Positions 29,304-37,874 of a stretch of DNA of 64,000 nucleotides are shown piece by piece. The notes below the pieces were generated by a model, which did not search any database, had not been told where the DNA came from, and saw only the letters and a program-made list of their open reading frames with translations. This DNA comes from Aquitalea magnusonii (GTDB lineage: Bacteria > Pseudomonadota > Gammaproteobacteria > Burkholderiales > Chromobacteriaceae): positions 186,001 to 250,000 of the forward strand of contig NZ_QJKC01000003.1 in assembly GCF_003202035.1 (NCBI RefSeq), read 5' to 3'. Both the position numbers and the translations under genes were made by a program. How positions within the stretch are numbered: position 1 is the first letter of the stretch; every line of letters starts with the position of its first letter.

Positions 29304-29999
29304 ATGAAACTGTTTCTGGCCGAAGACGATGCCGTACTGGCCGATGCCCTGCTTACCCGCCTGACCCAGCTGGGCTTCGAGGTCAGCCATCGCAGCGATG
29401 GCCTGGCTGCGCAACAGCTGCTGCTGAGCGAGAGCTTTGATGCCGTCATTCTGGATATCGGCCTGCCCGGACAGGACGGACTGAAGGTGCTGCGCCATGT
29501 GCGGGTACACCAGCCGGCCCTGCCCATTTTGCTGCTCACTGCCCTGGACAGCATGGAAGACCGCGTGGCCGGGCTGGATGCCGGCGCCGACGACTATCTG
29601 GTCAAACCCTTTGATTTCCCGGAACTGGAAGCCCGCATCCGCGCCCTGCTGCGCCGCCAGCGCGCCAGCGATACCGTGCGCGACGAACTGCAACGGGAAG
29701 AACTGCAGTTCGGCCCGCTGCGACTGGACCGCAGCGCCCAGCGCGCCTGGGCCGGCGCGCAGCCGCTGGAGCTGTCGGCACGCGAGCTGGAGCTGCTGTT
29801 CATCCTGATGAGCCAGGCCGAAAAAGTGCTGAGCAAGGAACAAATCTCCGCCGCCCTGTCCGGCGAGGGCGAGGAAATCGGCAGCAATGCGGTGGAAGTC
29901 TATGTGCACCGCCTGCGCAAGAAGCTGGATGGCAGCGGCGTGGGTATCCGCGCGGTACGCGGACTGGGTTATCTCTTGATGCTGGCTGCCGATGACTGA
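29304..29999 (+). CDS. OmpR/PhoB-family response regulator, probable regulator of the sugar transporter
   Basis: A 231-residue regulator. The receiver domain (1-118) has the acidic pair E7/D8/D9, phosphoacceptor Asp51, Thr79 and Lys101. The C-terminal winged helix (about 135-228) ends SNAVEVYVHRLRKKLDGSGVGIRAVRGLGYLL, the recognition helix and wing of the OmpR group. It overlaps the kinase gene by 8 bp. Its place between the ED cluster and the ABC transporter resembles the GltR/GtrS system of Pseudomonas, so control of sugar uptake is the likely job. Direct repeats upstream of gtsA support this. Confidence 0.92.
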   Translation: MKLFLAEDDAVLADALLTRLTQLGFEVSHRSDGLAAQQLLLSESFDAVILDIGLPGQDGLKVLRHVRVHQPALPILLLTALDSMEDRVAGLDAGADDYLVKPFDFPELEARIRALLRRQRASDTVRDELQREELQFGPLRLDRSAQRAWAGAQPLELSARELELLFILMSQAEKVLSKEQISAALSGEGEEIGSNAVEVYVHRLRKKLDGSGVGIRAVRGLGYLLMLAADD

Positions 30000-31428
30000 G
30001 TCGGCCCGCCCGCGCCAACTCTCCCTGCGCCGCCAGCTGCTGATCTGGCTGCTGCTGCCGCAGCTGGTGCTGTGGCTGGCTGCCGCCATGCTGGCGCACG
30101 CCATGGCGGTACGTTACGCCAACGAGGTGATCGACCAGACGCTGGCGCAAACCTCGCGCGCGCTGGCGCGGCAGGTCAAACCCTTTGGCAATGGTTTCTA
30201 TGTCGACTTCCCGCGGGCCGCGCGCGAAATCCTCGAAGAAGACCCGACCGACCGCGTCTATTACCGGGTCAGCTCGCCACCGGCCGCCTTTTTGCTGGGC
30301 GAACCGGCCATGCCCGCGCCACCGCGCGCACTGCTGGCCAAGGCCGGCAACAGCTATTTCTACAATGCCAGCATGAAGGGCCAGGATGTGCGGGTGGCGG
30401 CACTCTATCTGCAAGCCGGCACGCCGGAGCAACCACAGCTGATGCTGGTACAGGTGGCCAAAAGCCGGGCACTGAGTGCCGAGCTGACGCGCAAGATCCT
30501 GTTCGACATGGGCCTGCCGCTGCTGGGACTGATGCTGCTGACCAGCCTGCTGGTCTGGGCCGGCATCAGCCGCGGCCTGTCGCCACTGCGCCGCCTGCGC
30601 CGGGTGGTGGAAAACCGCTCGCCACGCGATATGGCACCCATCGAGCTCAATAATGCCCCGGCGGAAGTGCGTGCGCTCACCGCCGCCATCAACAGTCTGC
30701 TGGAGGAGGTGAATCGCCAGGTGGAACAGCAGCGGCGCTTTATCGGCGATGCCGCCCATCAGCTGCGCACGCCGCTGGCCGGGCTGAAATCGCAGAGCGA
30801 ACTGGTCAAGGCCGAACTATTGGGCAGCACGCCGGACATTCCGCGCGCCTGCCGCCAGCTGGAGCAGGTGGAAACCAGCGTGGCCCGCTCCATTCACCTG
30901 GTGAACCAGCTGCTGGCGCTGGCCCGGGCCGAGCCGGAAACCGGCTTGCAGCGCAGCCTGCTGGACCTTAACCAGCTGACCCGCGAAGTCACCGCCGAGG
31001 CCGTGCCGCGCGCGCTGGCGCGCAAGCTGGACCTGGGGCTGGACAGCGATGACGACAGCCTGCTGGTGCTGGGCCATGCCGGCCTGCTGCGCGAACTGTT
31101 GGCCAATCTGCTGGACAACGCCATCCAGTACACCCCGCCCGGCGGCGAAATCACCGTGACACTGCGCCGGCAGGGCCGGCATGTGCAATTGCAGGTGTGC
31201 GATACCGGCCCCGGCATTGCCCCGGCAGAACGCGACAAGGTGTTCCAGCGCTTTTACCGGGTCAACAATCTGGCAGGCGGCAAGGGCTGCGGCCTGGGTC
31301 TGGCCATCGTGCAGGAGATTGCCCGCCGCCATCACACGCGGGTGGAACTGCACGACAACAGCCCGCACGGACTGTGTGCCAGCCTGCTGTTCCAGCGGGA
31401 AAATCCCCCCGCTCATACTGGCCCGTAG
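29992..31428 (+). CDS. Sensor histidine kinase paired with the upstream response regulator
   Basis: A 478-residue kinase. Two membrane segments (about residues 15-40 and 168-188) enclose a periplasmic region resembling the 2CSK_N domain of TctE-like kinases. A HAMP-like linker follows, then the dimerisation helix with His256 in FIGDAAHQLRTPLAG, and an ATPase domain with N box LLDNAIQYTP, G1 DTGPGIAP and G2 GKGCGLGLAIVQEIA. It overlaps its partner by 8 bp. The signal is unknown; a sugar or sugar acid would fit the neighbours. Confidence 0.92.
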   Translation: MTESARPRQLSLRRQLLIWLLLPQLVLWLAAAMLAHAMAVRYANEVIDQTLAQTSRALARQVKPFGNGFYVDFPRAAREILEEDPTDRVYYRVSSPPAAFLLGEPAMPAPPRALLAKAGNSYFYNASMKGQDVRVAALYLQAGTPEQPQLMLVQVAKSRALSAELTRKILFDMGLPLLGLMLLTSLLVWAGISRGLSPLRRLRRVVENRSPRDMAPIELNNAPAEVRALTAAINSLLEEVNRQVEQQRRFIGDAAHQLRTPLAGLKSQSELVKAELLGSTPDIPRACRQLEQVETSVARSIHLVNQLLALARAEPETGLQRSLLDLNQLTREVTAEAVPRALARKLDLGLDSDDDSLLVLGHAGLLRELLANLLDNAIQYTPPGGEITVTLRRQGRHVQLQVCDTGPGIAPAERDKVFQRFYRVNNLAGGKGCGLGLAIVQEIARRHHTRVELHDNSPHGLCASLLFQRENPPAHTGP

Positions 31429-31544
31429 TGTAGTTGACACACTACGGCGCACCATTTTGCTGCATAGCAGCACCAGCGCAGTGCCTTATGTCTATTGAAT
31501 TATCTCCAATGTCATGCTGCGTCGCATTCAGGCCCTGTCATTTT

Positions 31545-31598
31545 CTTACAGCATTTCGCTTCAAACCTTACACAAAACTTACAATCTGCCGCTATAGT
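31545..31598 (+). promoter_or_regulatory. Candidate gtsA promoter with three CTTACA boxes in 11-bp phase
   Basis: CTTACA occurs at 31545-31550, 31567-31572 and 31578-31583; the offsets are 22 and 11 bp. A possible -10 box TATAGT lies at 31593-31598, so the last box covers the -35 region. OmpR-family regulators typically bind direct repeats of 11-bp period at this position, and such a regulator is encoded just upstream. The site is 90 bp before the gtsA start. Binding is inferred. Confidence 0.55.
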
Positions 31599-31687
31599 TC
31601 TTGCACATCCGGCCCCGGTCCTGGCCGAGCGCCGCCGGATGCATCATAAAAAACCGAAATGCAACGCTACAAGATGGAGACAAGAGA

Positions 31688-32932
31688 ATGAAACGCACGC
31701 AATTGAGCGCAGCACTGCTGGCTGCCACCCTGCTGCCGGCCACGGTATTTGCCGGCGAAGTGGAAGTGCTGCACTGGTGGACCTCGGGCGGCGAAGCCAA
31801 GTCCGTGGCCGAACTGAAAAAAATGATGACCGCCAAGGGCGATAACTGGAAAGACTTCGCCGTGGCCGGTGGCGGTGGCGACAATGCCATGACCGCGCTG
31901 AAAACCCGCGTGGTATCCGGCAACCCGCCGACCGCCGCCCAGATCAAGGGCCCGGCCATCCAGGAATGGGGTGCCGAAGGCGTGCTGGCCAATATCGATG
32001 CCGTGGCCAAGGCCGAAGGCTGGGACAAGCAGCTGCCGCCGGTGGTCAGCCAGGTGATGAAATACAAGGGCCAGTACGTGGCCGCTCCGGTCAATGTGCA
32101 CCGCGTGAACTGGCTGTGGGTGAACCCGGATGCCTTCAAGAAGGCCGGTGCCAAGGTGCCGACCACCTGGCCGGAGTTCTTCGAAGCCGCCGACAAGCTG
32201 CAAAAAGCCGGCATCATGCCCATCGCCCATGGCGGTCAGCCGTGGCAGGACGCCACCCTGTTTGAATCGGTGGCACTGGGTGTCGGTGGCCCGGCCTACT
32301 ACAAGAAGGCCTTCGTGCAGCTGGACCAGGCCACCCTGGCCGGCCCGACCACGGTCAAGGTGTTTGAAACCCTGCAGCGTGTGAAGGGCTATATCGACAA
32401 GGGTGCCGCCGGCCGCGACTGGAACCTGGCCACCGCCATGGTGATCAACGGCAAGGCCGGCATGCAGTTCATGGGCGACTGGGCCAAGGGCGAATTCACC
32501 GCCGCCGGCAAGAAGCCGGGCAAGGACTTCCTGTGCGTAGCCGCACCGGGCACGGCAGGCAGCTTCACCTTCAATATCGACAGCCTGGCCATGTTCAAGC
32601 AGAAGGACCCGGCCGCGCAGAAGGCGCAGGCTGATCTGGCCGAAACCGTGATGAGCAAGAACTTCCAGGAAGTGTTCAACCTGAACAAGGGTTCCATCCC
32701 GGCCCGTCTGGACACGCCGATGGACAAGTTTGACGACTGTGCCAAGAAGTCCAAGGCCGACCTGACCGCTGCCTCCAAGAGCGGCGGCCTGGTGCCCAGC
32801 TTTGCCCACAAGATGGCCATGGCATCGGCCACCGAAGGCGCCATGGACGACGTGATTTCGCAGTTCATGAACTCTTCCATGAGCCCGAAAACCGCCACCG
32901 AACGTCTGGCCAAGGCCGGGAAAGTGCACTAA
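31688..32932 (+). CDS. gtsA: Sugar ABC transporter periplasmic binding protein (GtsA type)
   Basis: A 414-residue family 1 solute-binding protein with a signal peptide cleaved near VFA-GE. The mature start [21 protein letters not shown] is characteristic of the glucose/mannose-type binding proteins of proteobacteria (GtsA/GltB). Other seen segments: [31 protein letters not shown] and [14 protein letters not shown], which line the sugar pocket in relatives. GGAGACAAGAGA precedes ATG 31688. It heads the transporter operon beside glk and the ED genes, so glucose is the most likely ligand. Confidence 0.92.
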   Translation: MKRTQLSAALLAATLLPATVFAGEVEVLHWWTSGGEAKSVAELKKMMTAKGDNWKDFAVAGGGGDNAMTALKTRVVSGNPPTAAQIKGPAIQEWGAEGVLANIDAVAKAEGWDKQLPPVVSQVMKYKGQYVAAPVNVHRVNWLWVNPDAFKKAGAKVPTTWPEFFEAADKLQKAGIMPIAHGGQPWQDATLFESVALGVGGPAYYKKAFVQLDQATLAGPTTVKVFETLQRVKGYIDKGAAGRDWNLATAMVINGKAGMQFMGDWAKGEFTAAGKKPGKDFLCVAAPGTAGSFTFNIDSLAMFKQKDPAAQKAQADLAETVMSKNFQEVFNLNKGSIPARLDTPMDKFDDCAKKSKADLTAASKSGGLVPSFAHKMAMASATEGAMDDVISQFMNSSMSPKTATERLAKAGKVH

Positions 32933-32947
32933 GCGAGCAGCAACCTT

Positions 32948-32979
32948 GCCCCGGGTCAACCGGCCCGGGCGCTTTTTTG
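32948..32979 (+). terminator. Hairpin and T-run between gtsA and gtsB (partial terminator)
   Basis: A GC-rich hairpin built on CCCGGG / CCCGGG followed by TTTTTT, soon after the gtsA stop. A leaky terminator here would give more binding protein than permease, as is usual in ABC operons. The rest of the 203-bp gap to gtsB holds no gene. Confidence 0.65.
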
Positions 32980-33135
32980 CGTGGACAGCCCTGTTGCACC
33001 CTGCCACCAGCGGCTGTCTGTCTAACTCCTAGCCAAGCAAGCCATACCGTCTGACCATCCGTCCTGCCCCCGCCAGGACAGATCGAGGCTGCGCGCCGCG
33101 CGGTCCCGCCTCAGCGGCATGGCGAGGATTGATTC

Positions 33136-34038
33136 ATGTCCACATCCCAATCACAAGCCAGTCTGTCGGCACTGGCAGACCGCTGGCTGCCCAAGCTGGT
33201 GCTGTCGCCCACCTTGCTGATCAGCCTGGTGTTCGTCTACGGCTTTATCGCCTGGACCGGCTGGCTGTCGCTGACCGAGTCGCGCCTGCTGCCGCAGATG
33301 GACCTGGCCGGCCTGATCCAGTATCAGGCGCTGTTCGAGAATGACCGCTGGTGGACCGCCGTCACCAATCTGGGCATTTTCGGCGGCCTGTTCATCGGCT
33401 GCACGCTGGCGGTCGGCCTGTTCCTGGCCGTGCTGCTAGACCAGAAAATCCGTGCCGAAGGCACGCTGCGCACCATTTACCTGTACCCGATGGCGCTGTC
33501 CTTCATCGTCACCGGCACCGCCTGGAAATGGATGCTCAACCCCGACATGGGCCTGCAAAAGGTCATCAATGACTGGGGCTTTCCCGACTTCACCTTCGAC
33601 TGGCTGGTGGACCCGGACAAGGCCATCTACACCGTGGTGATTGCCGGGGTATGGCAGTCGTCGGGCTTTGTGATGGCGCTGTTCCTGGCCGGCCTGCGCG
33701 GCATCGACGACTCCATCATCAAGGCCGCCCAGGTGGATGGCGCCAGCCTGCCGGTGATCTACTGGCGCATCATCATCCCCAGCCTGCGCCCGGTGTTTTT
33801 CAGCGTGTTGCTGATCCTGTCGCACATCGCCATCAAGAGCTTCGACCTGGTGATGGCACTGACCGGCGGCGGCCCCGGCACCGCCTCCGACGTACCGGCC
33901 ATCTTCATGTACCAGTTCGCCTTTACCCGTGGCCAGCTGGGCCTGGGGGCCGCCTCGGCCATGATGATGCTGATGACCATCGTCGCCGTGCTGGTGCCGC
34001 TGATGTATATGGAAACAAGGAGCGCCAAACGTGGCTAA
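33136..34038 (+). CDS. gtsB: Sugar ABC transporter permease (GtsB, MalF type)
   Basis: A 300-residue inner-membrane permease with about six segments. The EAA loop reads AAQVDGASLPVIYWRIIIPSL near residues 195-215, the contact site for the ATPase. The segment VLSPTLLISLVFVYGFIAWTGWLS is typical of the first subunit of these sugar permeases. AGGATTGATTC precedes the start. It overlaps gtsC by 8 bp. Confidence 0.92.
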   Translation: MSTSQSQASLSALADRWLPKLVLSPTLLISLVFVYGFIAWTGWLSLTESRLLPQMDLAGLIQYQALFENDRWWTAVTNLGIFGGLFIGCTLAVGLFLAVLLDQKIRAEGTLRTIYLYPMALSFIVTGTAWKWMLNPDMGLQKVINDWGFPDFTFDWLVDPDKAIYTVVIAGVWQSSGFVMALFLAGLRGIDDSIIKAAQVDGASLPVIYWRIIIPSLRPVFFSVLLILSHIAIKSFDLVMALTGGGPGTASDVPAIFMYQFAFTRGQLGLGAASAMMMLMTIVAVLVPLMYMETRSAKRG

Positions 34039-34888
34039 ACACCTCACTCCCGGCCGCATCGTGCTGTATGCCGCACTGCTGCTGATGGCCATTTACTACC
34101 TGCTGCCCTTGTACGTGATGCTGTCCACCTCGGTAAAAACCCTGGACGACATCCGTGGCGGCAACCTGATTGCCCTGCCGCAATCCATCACCTTTGATGC
34201 CTGGAGCAAGGCCTGGTCCAGCGCCTGCACCGGCGTGGAATGTGGCGGCATGAAGGGCTTTTTCTGGAATTCGGTGAAGATGGCCGTGCCCTCGGTGCTG
34301 ATTTCCACGCTGATTGGCGCGGTCAACGGCTATGTGGTGTCGATGTGGCGCTTCCGTGGCTCGGACGTGCTGTTCACCCTGCTCTTGGTGGGCTGTTTCA
34401 TTCCCTTCCAGGTGGTGCTGCTGCCGATGGCACGCCTGTTGGGCGAGCTGGGCATTGCCAATACCACCAGCGGGCTGATCCTGGTGCATGTGATTTACGG
34501 CCTGGCCTTCACCACGCTGTTCTTCCGCAACTTCTTCGTCACCATCCCGGACGAGCTGGTCAAGGCCGCGCGCATTGACGGTGCCGGTTTCTGGACCATC
34601 TTTTTCCGCATCCTGCTGCCCATTTCCGGCCCCATTTTCATGGTGTGCGTGATCTGGCAGTTCACCCAGATCTGGAACGACTTCCTGTTCGGCGTGGTGT
34701 TTGCCTCCGGCGAGTCACAGCCCATCACCGTGGCGCTGAACAATCTGGTGAACACCTCTACCGGGGTGAAGGAATACAACGTGGACATGGCAGCGGCCAT
34801 CATTGCCGCCCTGCCCACCCTGTTCGTTTACATGGTTGCCGGCCGCTACTTCGTGCGTGGCCTGACAGCCGGTGCTGTGAAAGGTTGA
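34031..34888 (+). CDS. gtsC: Sugar ABC transporter permease (GtsC, MalG type)
   Basis: A 285-residue permease with about six membrane segments and the EAA loop AARIDGAGFWTIFFRILLPI. It starts with GTG at 34031 inside the end of gtsB, an 8-bp overlap that implies coupling; this start is the one that gives the normal N-terminus MAKHLTPGRIVLYAALLL. It forms the membrane channel with GtsB. Confidence 0.92.
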   Translation: MAKHLTPGRIVLYAALLLMAIYYLLPLYVMLSTSVKTLDDIRGGNLIALPQSITFDAWSKAWSSACTGVECGGMKGFFWNSVKMAVPSVLISTLIGAVNGYVVSMWRFRGSDVLFTLLLVGCFIPFQVVLLPMARLLGELGIANTTSGLILVHVIYGLAFTTLFFRNFFVTIPDELVKAARIDGAGFWTIFFRILLPISGPIFMVCVIWQFTQIWNDFLFGVVFASGESQPITVALNNLVNTSTGVKEYNVDMAAAIIAALPTLFVYMVAGRYFVRGLTAGAVKG

Positions 34889-34891
34889 ACG

Positions 34892-36001
34892 ATGGCTGCT
34901 CTCTCCATCAATAATGTGTGCAAGACTTACGCCAACGGCACCGAGGTGCTCAAGGGCATCGACATCGCCATCGAAGATGGCCAGTTCCTGATTCTGGTAG
35001 GCCCCTCCGGCTGCGGCAAATCCACGCTGCTGAACATGATTGCCGGGCTGGATGACATCTCCAGCGGCGATATCGAAATCGGCGGCAAACGGGTGAATGA
35101 TTTGTCGCCCAAGGACCGCGACATCGCCATGGTGTTCCAGAGCTATGCGCTCTACCCCTCGATGAGCGTGCGCAAGAACATCAGCTTCGGCCTGGAAATC
35201 CGCAAGATGCCGCAGGGTGAAATCGACGCCACTGTCGAGCGCGTGGCGCAGATGCTGCAAATGACCCACCTGCTGGACCGCAAACCCTCGCAGCTGTCCG
35301 GCGGACAGCGCCAGCGTGTGGCCATGGGCCGTGCTTTGGCGCGCAACCCCTCCATCTTCCTGTTTGACGAGCCGCTGTCCAATCTGGACGCCAAGCTGCG
35401 GGTGGAAATGCGTACCGAAATCAAGCTGATGCACCAGCGGCTGAAATCCACCATCGTCTATGTCACCCACGACCAGATCGAAGCCATGACGCTGGGCGAC
35501 CGCATTGCGGTGATGAAGGACGGCATCGTGCAGCAGTTTGGCAGCCCGCAAGACATCTACGACAACCCGGCCAATCTGTTTGTGGCGAGCTTTATCGGCT
35601 CGCCGTCGATGAACTTCATTCCGGCGCAGGTGGTGGAATCCGCCGGGGTGCTGGGGGTGAAAATCTGTGACGACCAGGGTTGCGTCATCCTGCCGCTGCC
35701 GCATGCCCAGGACAAGATGCAGCCCTGGCTGGGCCGCGAAGTCATCTTCGGCATCCGCCCGGAGCAAATCACCGATGCCCGCACTGCCTACCGCGCAGGG
35801 CTGCCGGTAATGGCCTGCCACATCGACGTGATCGAACCCACCGGGCCGGACACCCTGGTATTTGTCTCGCTCAACAACACCAAGGTATGCTGCCGTACCC
35901 ACCCGACCGAAGCCAAACTGCCGGGCCACAGCATGGAACTGGTATTCGACGTGTCCAAGGCCGTGCTGTTCGACCCCGCCACCGAACAACGGATTGCCTG
36001 A
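34892..36001 (+). CDS. gtsD: Sugar ABC transporter ATP-binding protein (UgpC/MalK type)
   Basis: A 369-residue ATPase. Walker A GPSGCGKST near residue 38, Q-loop VFQSYALYPSM, signature LSGGQRQRVAMGRAL, Walker B IFLFDEPLSNLD and switch histidine VTHDQIEAM are all intact. The C-terminal region (about 240-365) is the TOBE/MalK regulatory domain. It is 3 bp after gtsC and shares one base with the aldo/keto reductase gene. ATPases of this type sometimes serve several sugar transporters. Confidence 0.93.
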   Translation: MAALSINNVCKTYANGTEVLKGIDIAIEDGQFLILVGPSGCGKSTLLNMIAGLDDISSGDIEIGGKRVNDLSPKDRDIAMVFQSYALYPSMSVRKNISFGLEIRKMPQGEIDATVERVAQMLQMTHLLDRKPSQLSGGQRQRVAMGRALARNPSIFLFDEPLSNLDAKLRVEMRTEIKLMHQRLKSTIVYVTHDQIEAMTLGDRIAVMKDGIVQQFGSPQDIYDNPANLFVASFIGSPSMNFIPAQVVESAGVLGVKICDDQGCVILPLPHAQDKMQPWLGREVIFGIRPEQITDARTAYRAGLPVMACHIDVIEPTGPDTLVFVSLNNTKVCCRTHPTEAKLPGHSMELVFDVSKAVLFDPATEQRIA

Positions 36002-36897
36002 TGCACACCTTGTCATCTGCACAACTGGCCCCCGGAGGGCCAGTTTTTTCTCCGGTAGCCGCCGGCCTGTGGCGGCTGCACGACTGGAATTTCTCCCCTG
36101 CGGAACTGGCAGCCTGGGTGGAGCGTGCCATCCACCTTGGCATCACCACCTTCGACCATGCCGATTTGTATGGCGGCTTTCGCTGCGAGGCGCTGTTCGG
36201 CCAGTGGCTGAAGGCCAATCCCGGACAGCGTGAAAACATCCAGCTGGTGAGCAAATGCGGCATCAAGCCGCTGGATGCCAGCCGTGGCTGGCAGGTAAAG
36301 CACTACGACAGCAGCCACACCCATATCCTGGCCTCGGTGGAGGCTTCCCTGCGCAATCTGGGCACGGACTATCTGGACCTGCTGCTGATTCACCGCCCTG
36401 ACCCGCTCATGGACCCGGACGAGGTGGCCGCGGCCTTTGCCAGCCTCAAGCAAAGCGGCAAGGTGCGGCATTTTGGCGTGTCCAACTTCAGCCCCAGCCA
36501 GTTTGCCCTGCTGGCCTCCCGCACGCCCTTGCTGACCAATCAGCTGGAAGCCTCGCTGCTGCACACTGCCCCGCTGTTCGATGGCAGCTTCGACCAATGC
36601 CTGCAAGCCGGCATCCGCCCCATGGTGTGGTCGCCGCTGGCGGGTGGCCGTCTGTTGCAGGCGGCCGCTCACCCGGCACTGCACGCGGCACTGCAGCAGA
36701 TGGCCGCCGAGTTGGCCGTCACCCCTGCCACACTGGCGCTGGCCTGGCTGTTGCGCCATCCGGCTCGCCCCATCCCCATCTCCGGCTCGCGCAGCCTGCA
36801 TTCGCTGGATGAAGCTGCCGCCGCCTGCCGCCTGCAACTGGAGCGCCAGCACTGGTTTGCGCTGCTGGAAGCCGCCCATGGCCACAGCCTGGCCTGA
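36001..36897 (+). CDS. Aldo/keto reductase (YdhF-like)
   Basis: A 298-residue NADPH-dependent oxidoreductase of the (beta/alpha)8 AKR type. The catalytic tetrad is visible: Asp and Tyr in FDHADLYGG, Lys in QLVSKCG and His in LLLIHRPDPLMDPDE. The cofactor segment PISGSRSLHSLDEA is near the C-terminus. The substrate is unknown. Its start shares one base with the stop of the transporter ATPase, so it is part of the sugar-transport operon, which suggests a sugar or sugar-derived aldehyde. Confidence 0.9.
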   Translation: MHTLSSAQLAPGGPVFSPVAAGLWRLHDWNFSPAELAAWVERAIHLGITTFDHADLYGGFRCEALFGQWLKANPGQRENIQLVSKCGIKPLDASRGWQVKHYDSSHTHILASVEASLRNLGTDYLDLLLIHRPDPLMDPDEVAAAFASLKQSGKVRHFGVSNFSPSQFALLASRTPLLTNQLEASLLHTAPLFDGSFDQCLQAGIRPMVWSPLAGGRLLQAAAHPALHAALQQMAAELAVTPATLALAWLLRHPARPIPISGSRSLHSLDEAAAACRLQLERQHWFALLEAAHGHSLA

Positions 36898-36985
36898 ATG
36901 CGCGCAGCGACGGTCTTTTAAATCTTTTTTTCCGCGCCGCTTCGCCTAAGCTCAATAAGCAAGGCAATGACAAAGGGGATAAGAC

Positions 36986-37804
36986 ATGCAAGTGGCGGAC
37001 ATTTTTGAAAAAGCCTCGGGACGGCTGCCGATGGTGCCCAAGGTGGTGCAGGAGCTGATCGAAAGCTTTCACAAGACGGATATCAATATCGATGAAATCA
37101 GCGACAAGGTCGGGCACGACCAGGTGCTGACCGCGCGTGTGCTGCGGCTGGCCAATACCGCCCGCTTTGGTGGCAGCCGCCGCGTCGGTTCGCTGGACGA
37201 CGCCGTGGTGCTGCTGGGCTTTGATAATCTGCGCATTCTGGTGATTGCCTCCGGCATTACCGGCGCCACGGCCGGCATTGCCGGTTTTGACATGAAAGGC
37301 TTCTGGCAGCGCAGCTTTGCCATGGCCAACACCGCCAAGCGACTGGCGCGGCTGGCCAGACTGGATGCCCAGCTGGGCTATACCTGCGGCCTGCTATCCA
37401 ATATCGGCGAGCTGGTACTGCATGTGGCCATGCCGGAACAAGCCGTGCAGATCGACAAGATCGTCGCCGGCGGCGCAGACCGGGTGGCCACCGAACGCAT
37501 GTTGCTGGGCGTGGACCTGACCGAAGTGGGTGCCGAGCTGGCCCGGCGCTGGAATTTCCCGGACGACATCCAGCAAGCCATTCGCGATCAGCACGACCTG
37601 CTGGGCGATGTCTCACGCTTTGCCATCGTGATTGGCCTGTCGGCCTATCTGGTGGCCGGCTTCAATCACGACATGAGCGAGGGCGACATGCTGACCACCC
37701 TGCCGTGGAGCGTGGTGGACAAACTGGGCATTGAGCGCGATGTGCTGACCGGAGCCATCAGCGAGCTGAAAGAAGCCTGCACCGGCATCGACGATATGTT
37801 CTGA
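36986..37804 (+). CDS. HDOD-domain signalling protein
   Basis: A 272-residue protein consisting of one HDOD domain (about residues 10-205): RLPMVPKVVQELI, the IDEISDKVGHDQVLTARVLRLANTA helix, and GLLSNIGELVLH in place of the HD-type metal motif. HDOD proteins lack phosphohydrolase activity and act as adaptors in signalling. AAGGGGATAAG gives a good ribosome-binding site. No partner domain is fused; the nearby GGDEF and EAL genes are possible but unproven partners. Confidence 0.88.
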   Translation: MQVADIFEKASGRLPMVPKVVQELIESFHKTDINIDEISDKVGHDQVLTARVLRLANTARFGGSRRVGSLDDAVVLLGFDNLRILVIASGITGATAGIAGFDMKGFWQRSFAMANTAKRLARLARLDAQLGYTCGLLSNIGELVLHVAMPEQAVQIDKIVAGGADRVATERMLLGVDLTEVGAELARRWNFPDDIQQAIRDQHDLLGDVSRFAIVIGLSAYLVAGFNHDMSEGDMLTTLPWSVVDKLGIERDVLTGAISELKEACTGIDDMF

Positions 37805-37821
37805 CCTGCCATAGCAATACG

Positions 37822-37850
37822 AAAAAAGGCTGCCCGCAGGCAGCCTTTTG
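37822..37850. terminator. Bidirectional terminator between HDOD gene and RNase II-family gene
   Basis: An 11-bp perfect stem AAAAGGCTGCC / GGCAGCCTTTT with loop CGCA, with A and T runs on both sides. It serves two convergent genes. Confidence 0.85.
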
Positions 37851-37874
37851 CTTTCCTACCCGACAGCGCCGGTC

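Noticed and set aside
31424-31446. Inverted repeat CGTAGTGT / ACACTACG at the kinase stop codon, considered as a third HexR box or terminator
   Set aside because: The half-site spacing (7 nt) differs from the two HexR-type boxes and no T-run follows, so neither role is supported.
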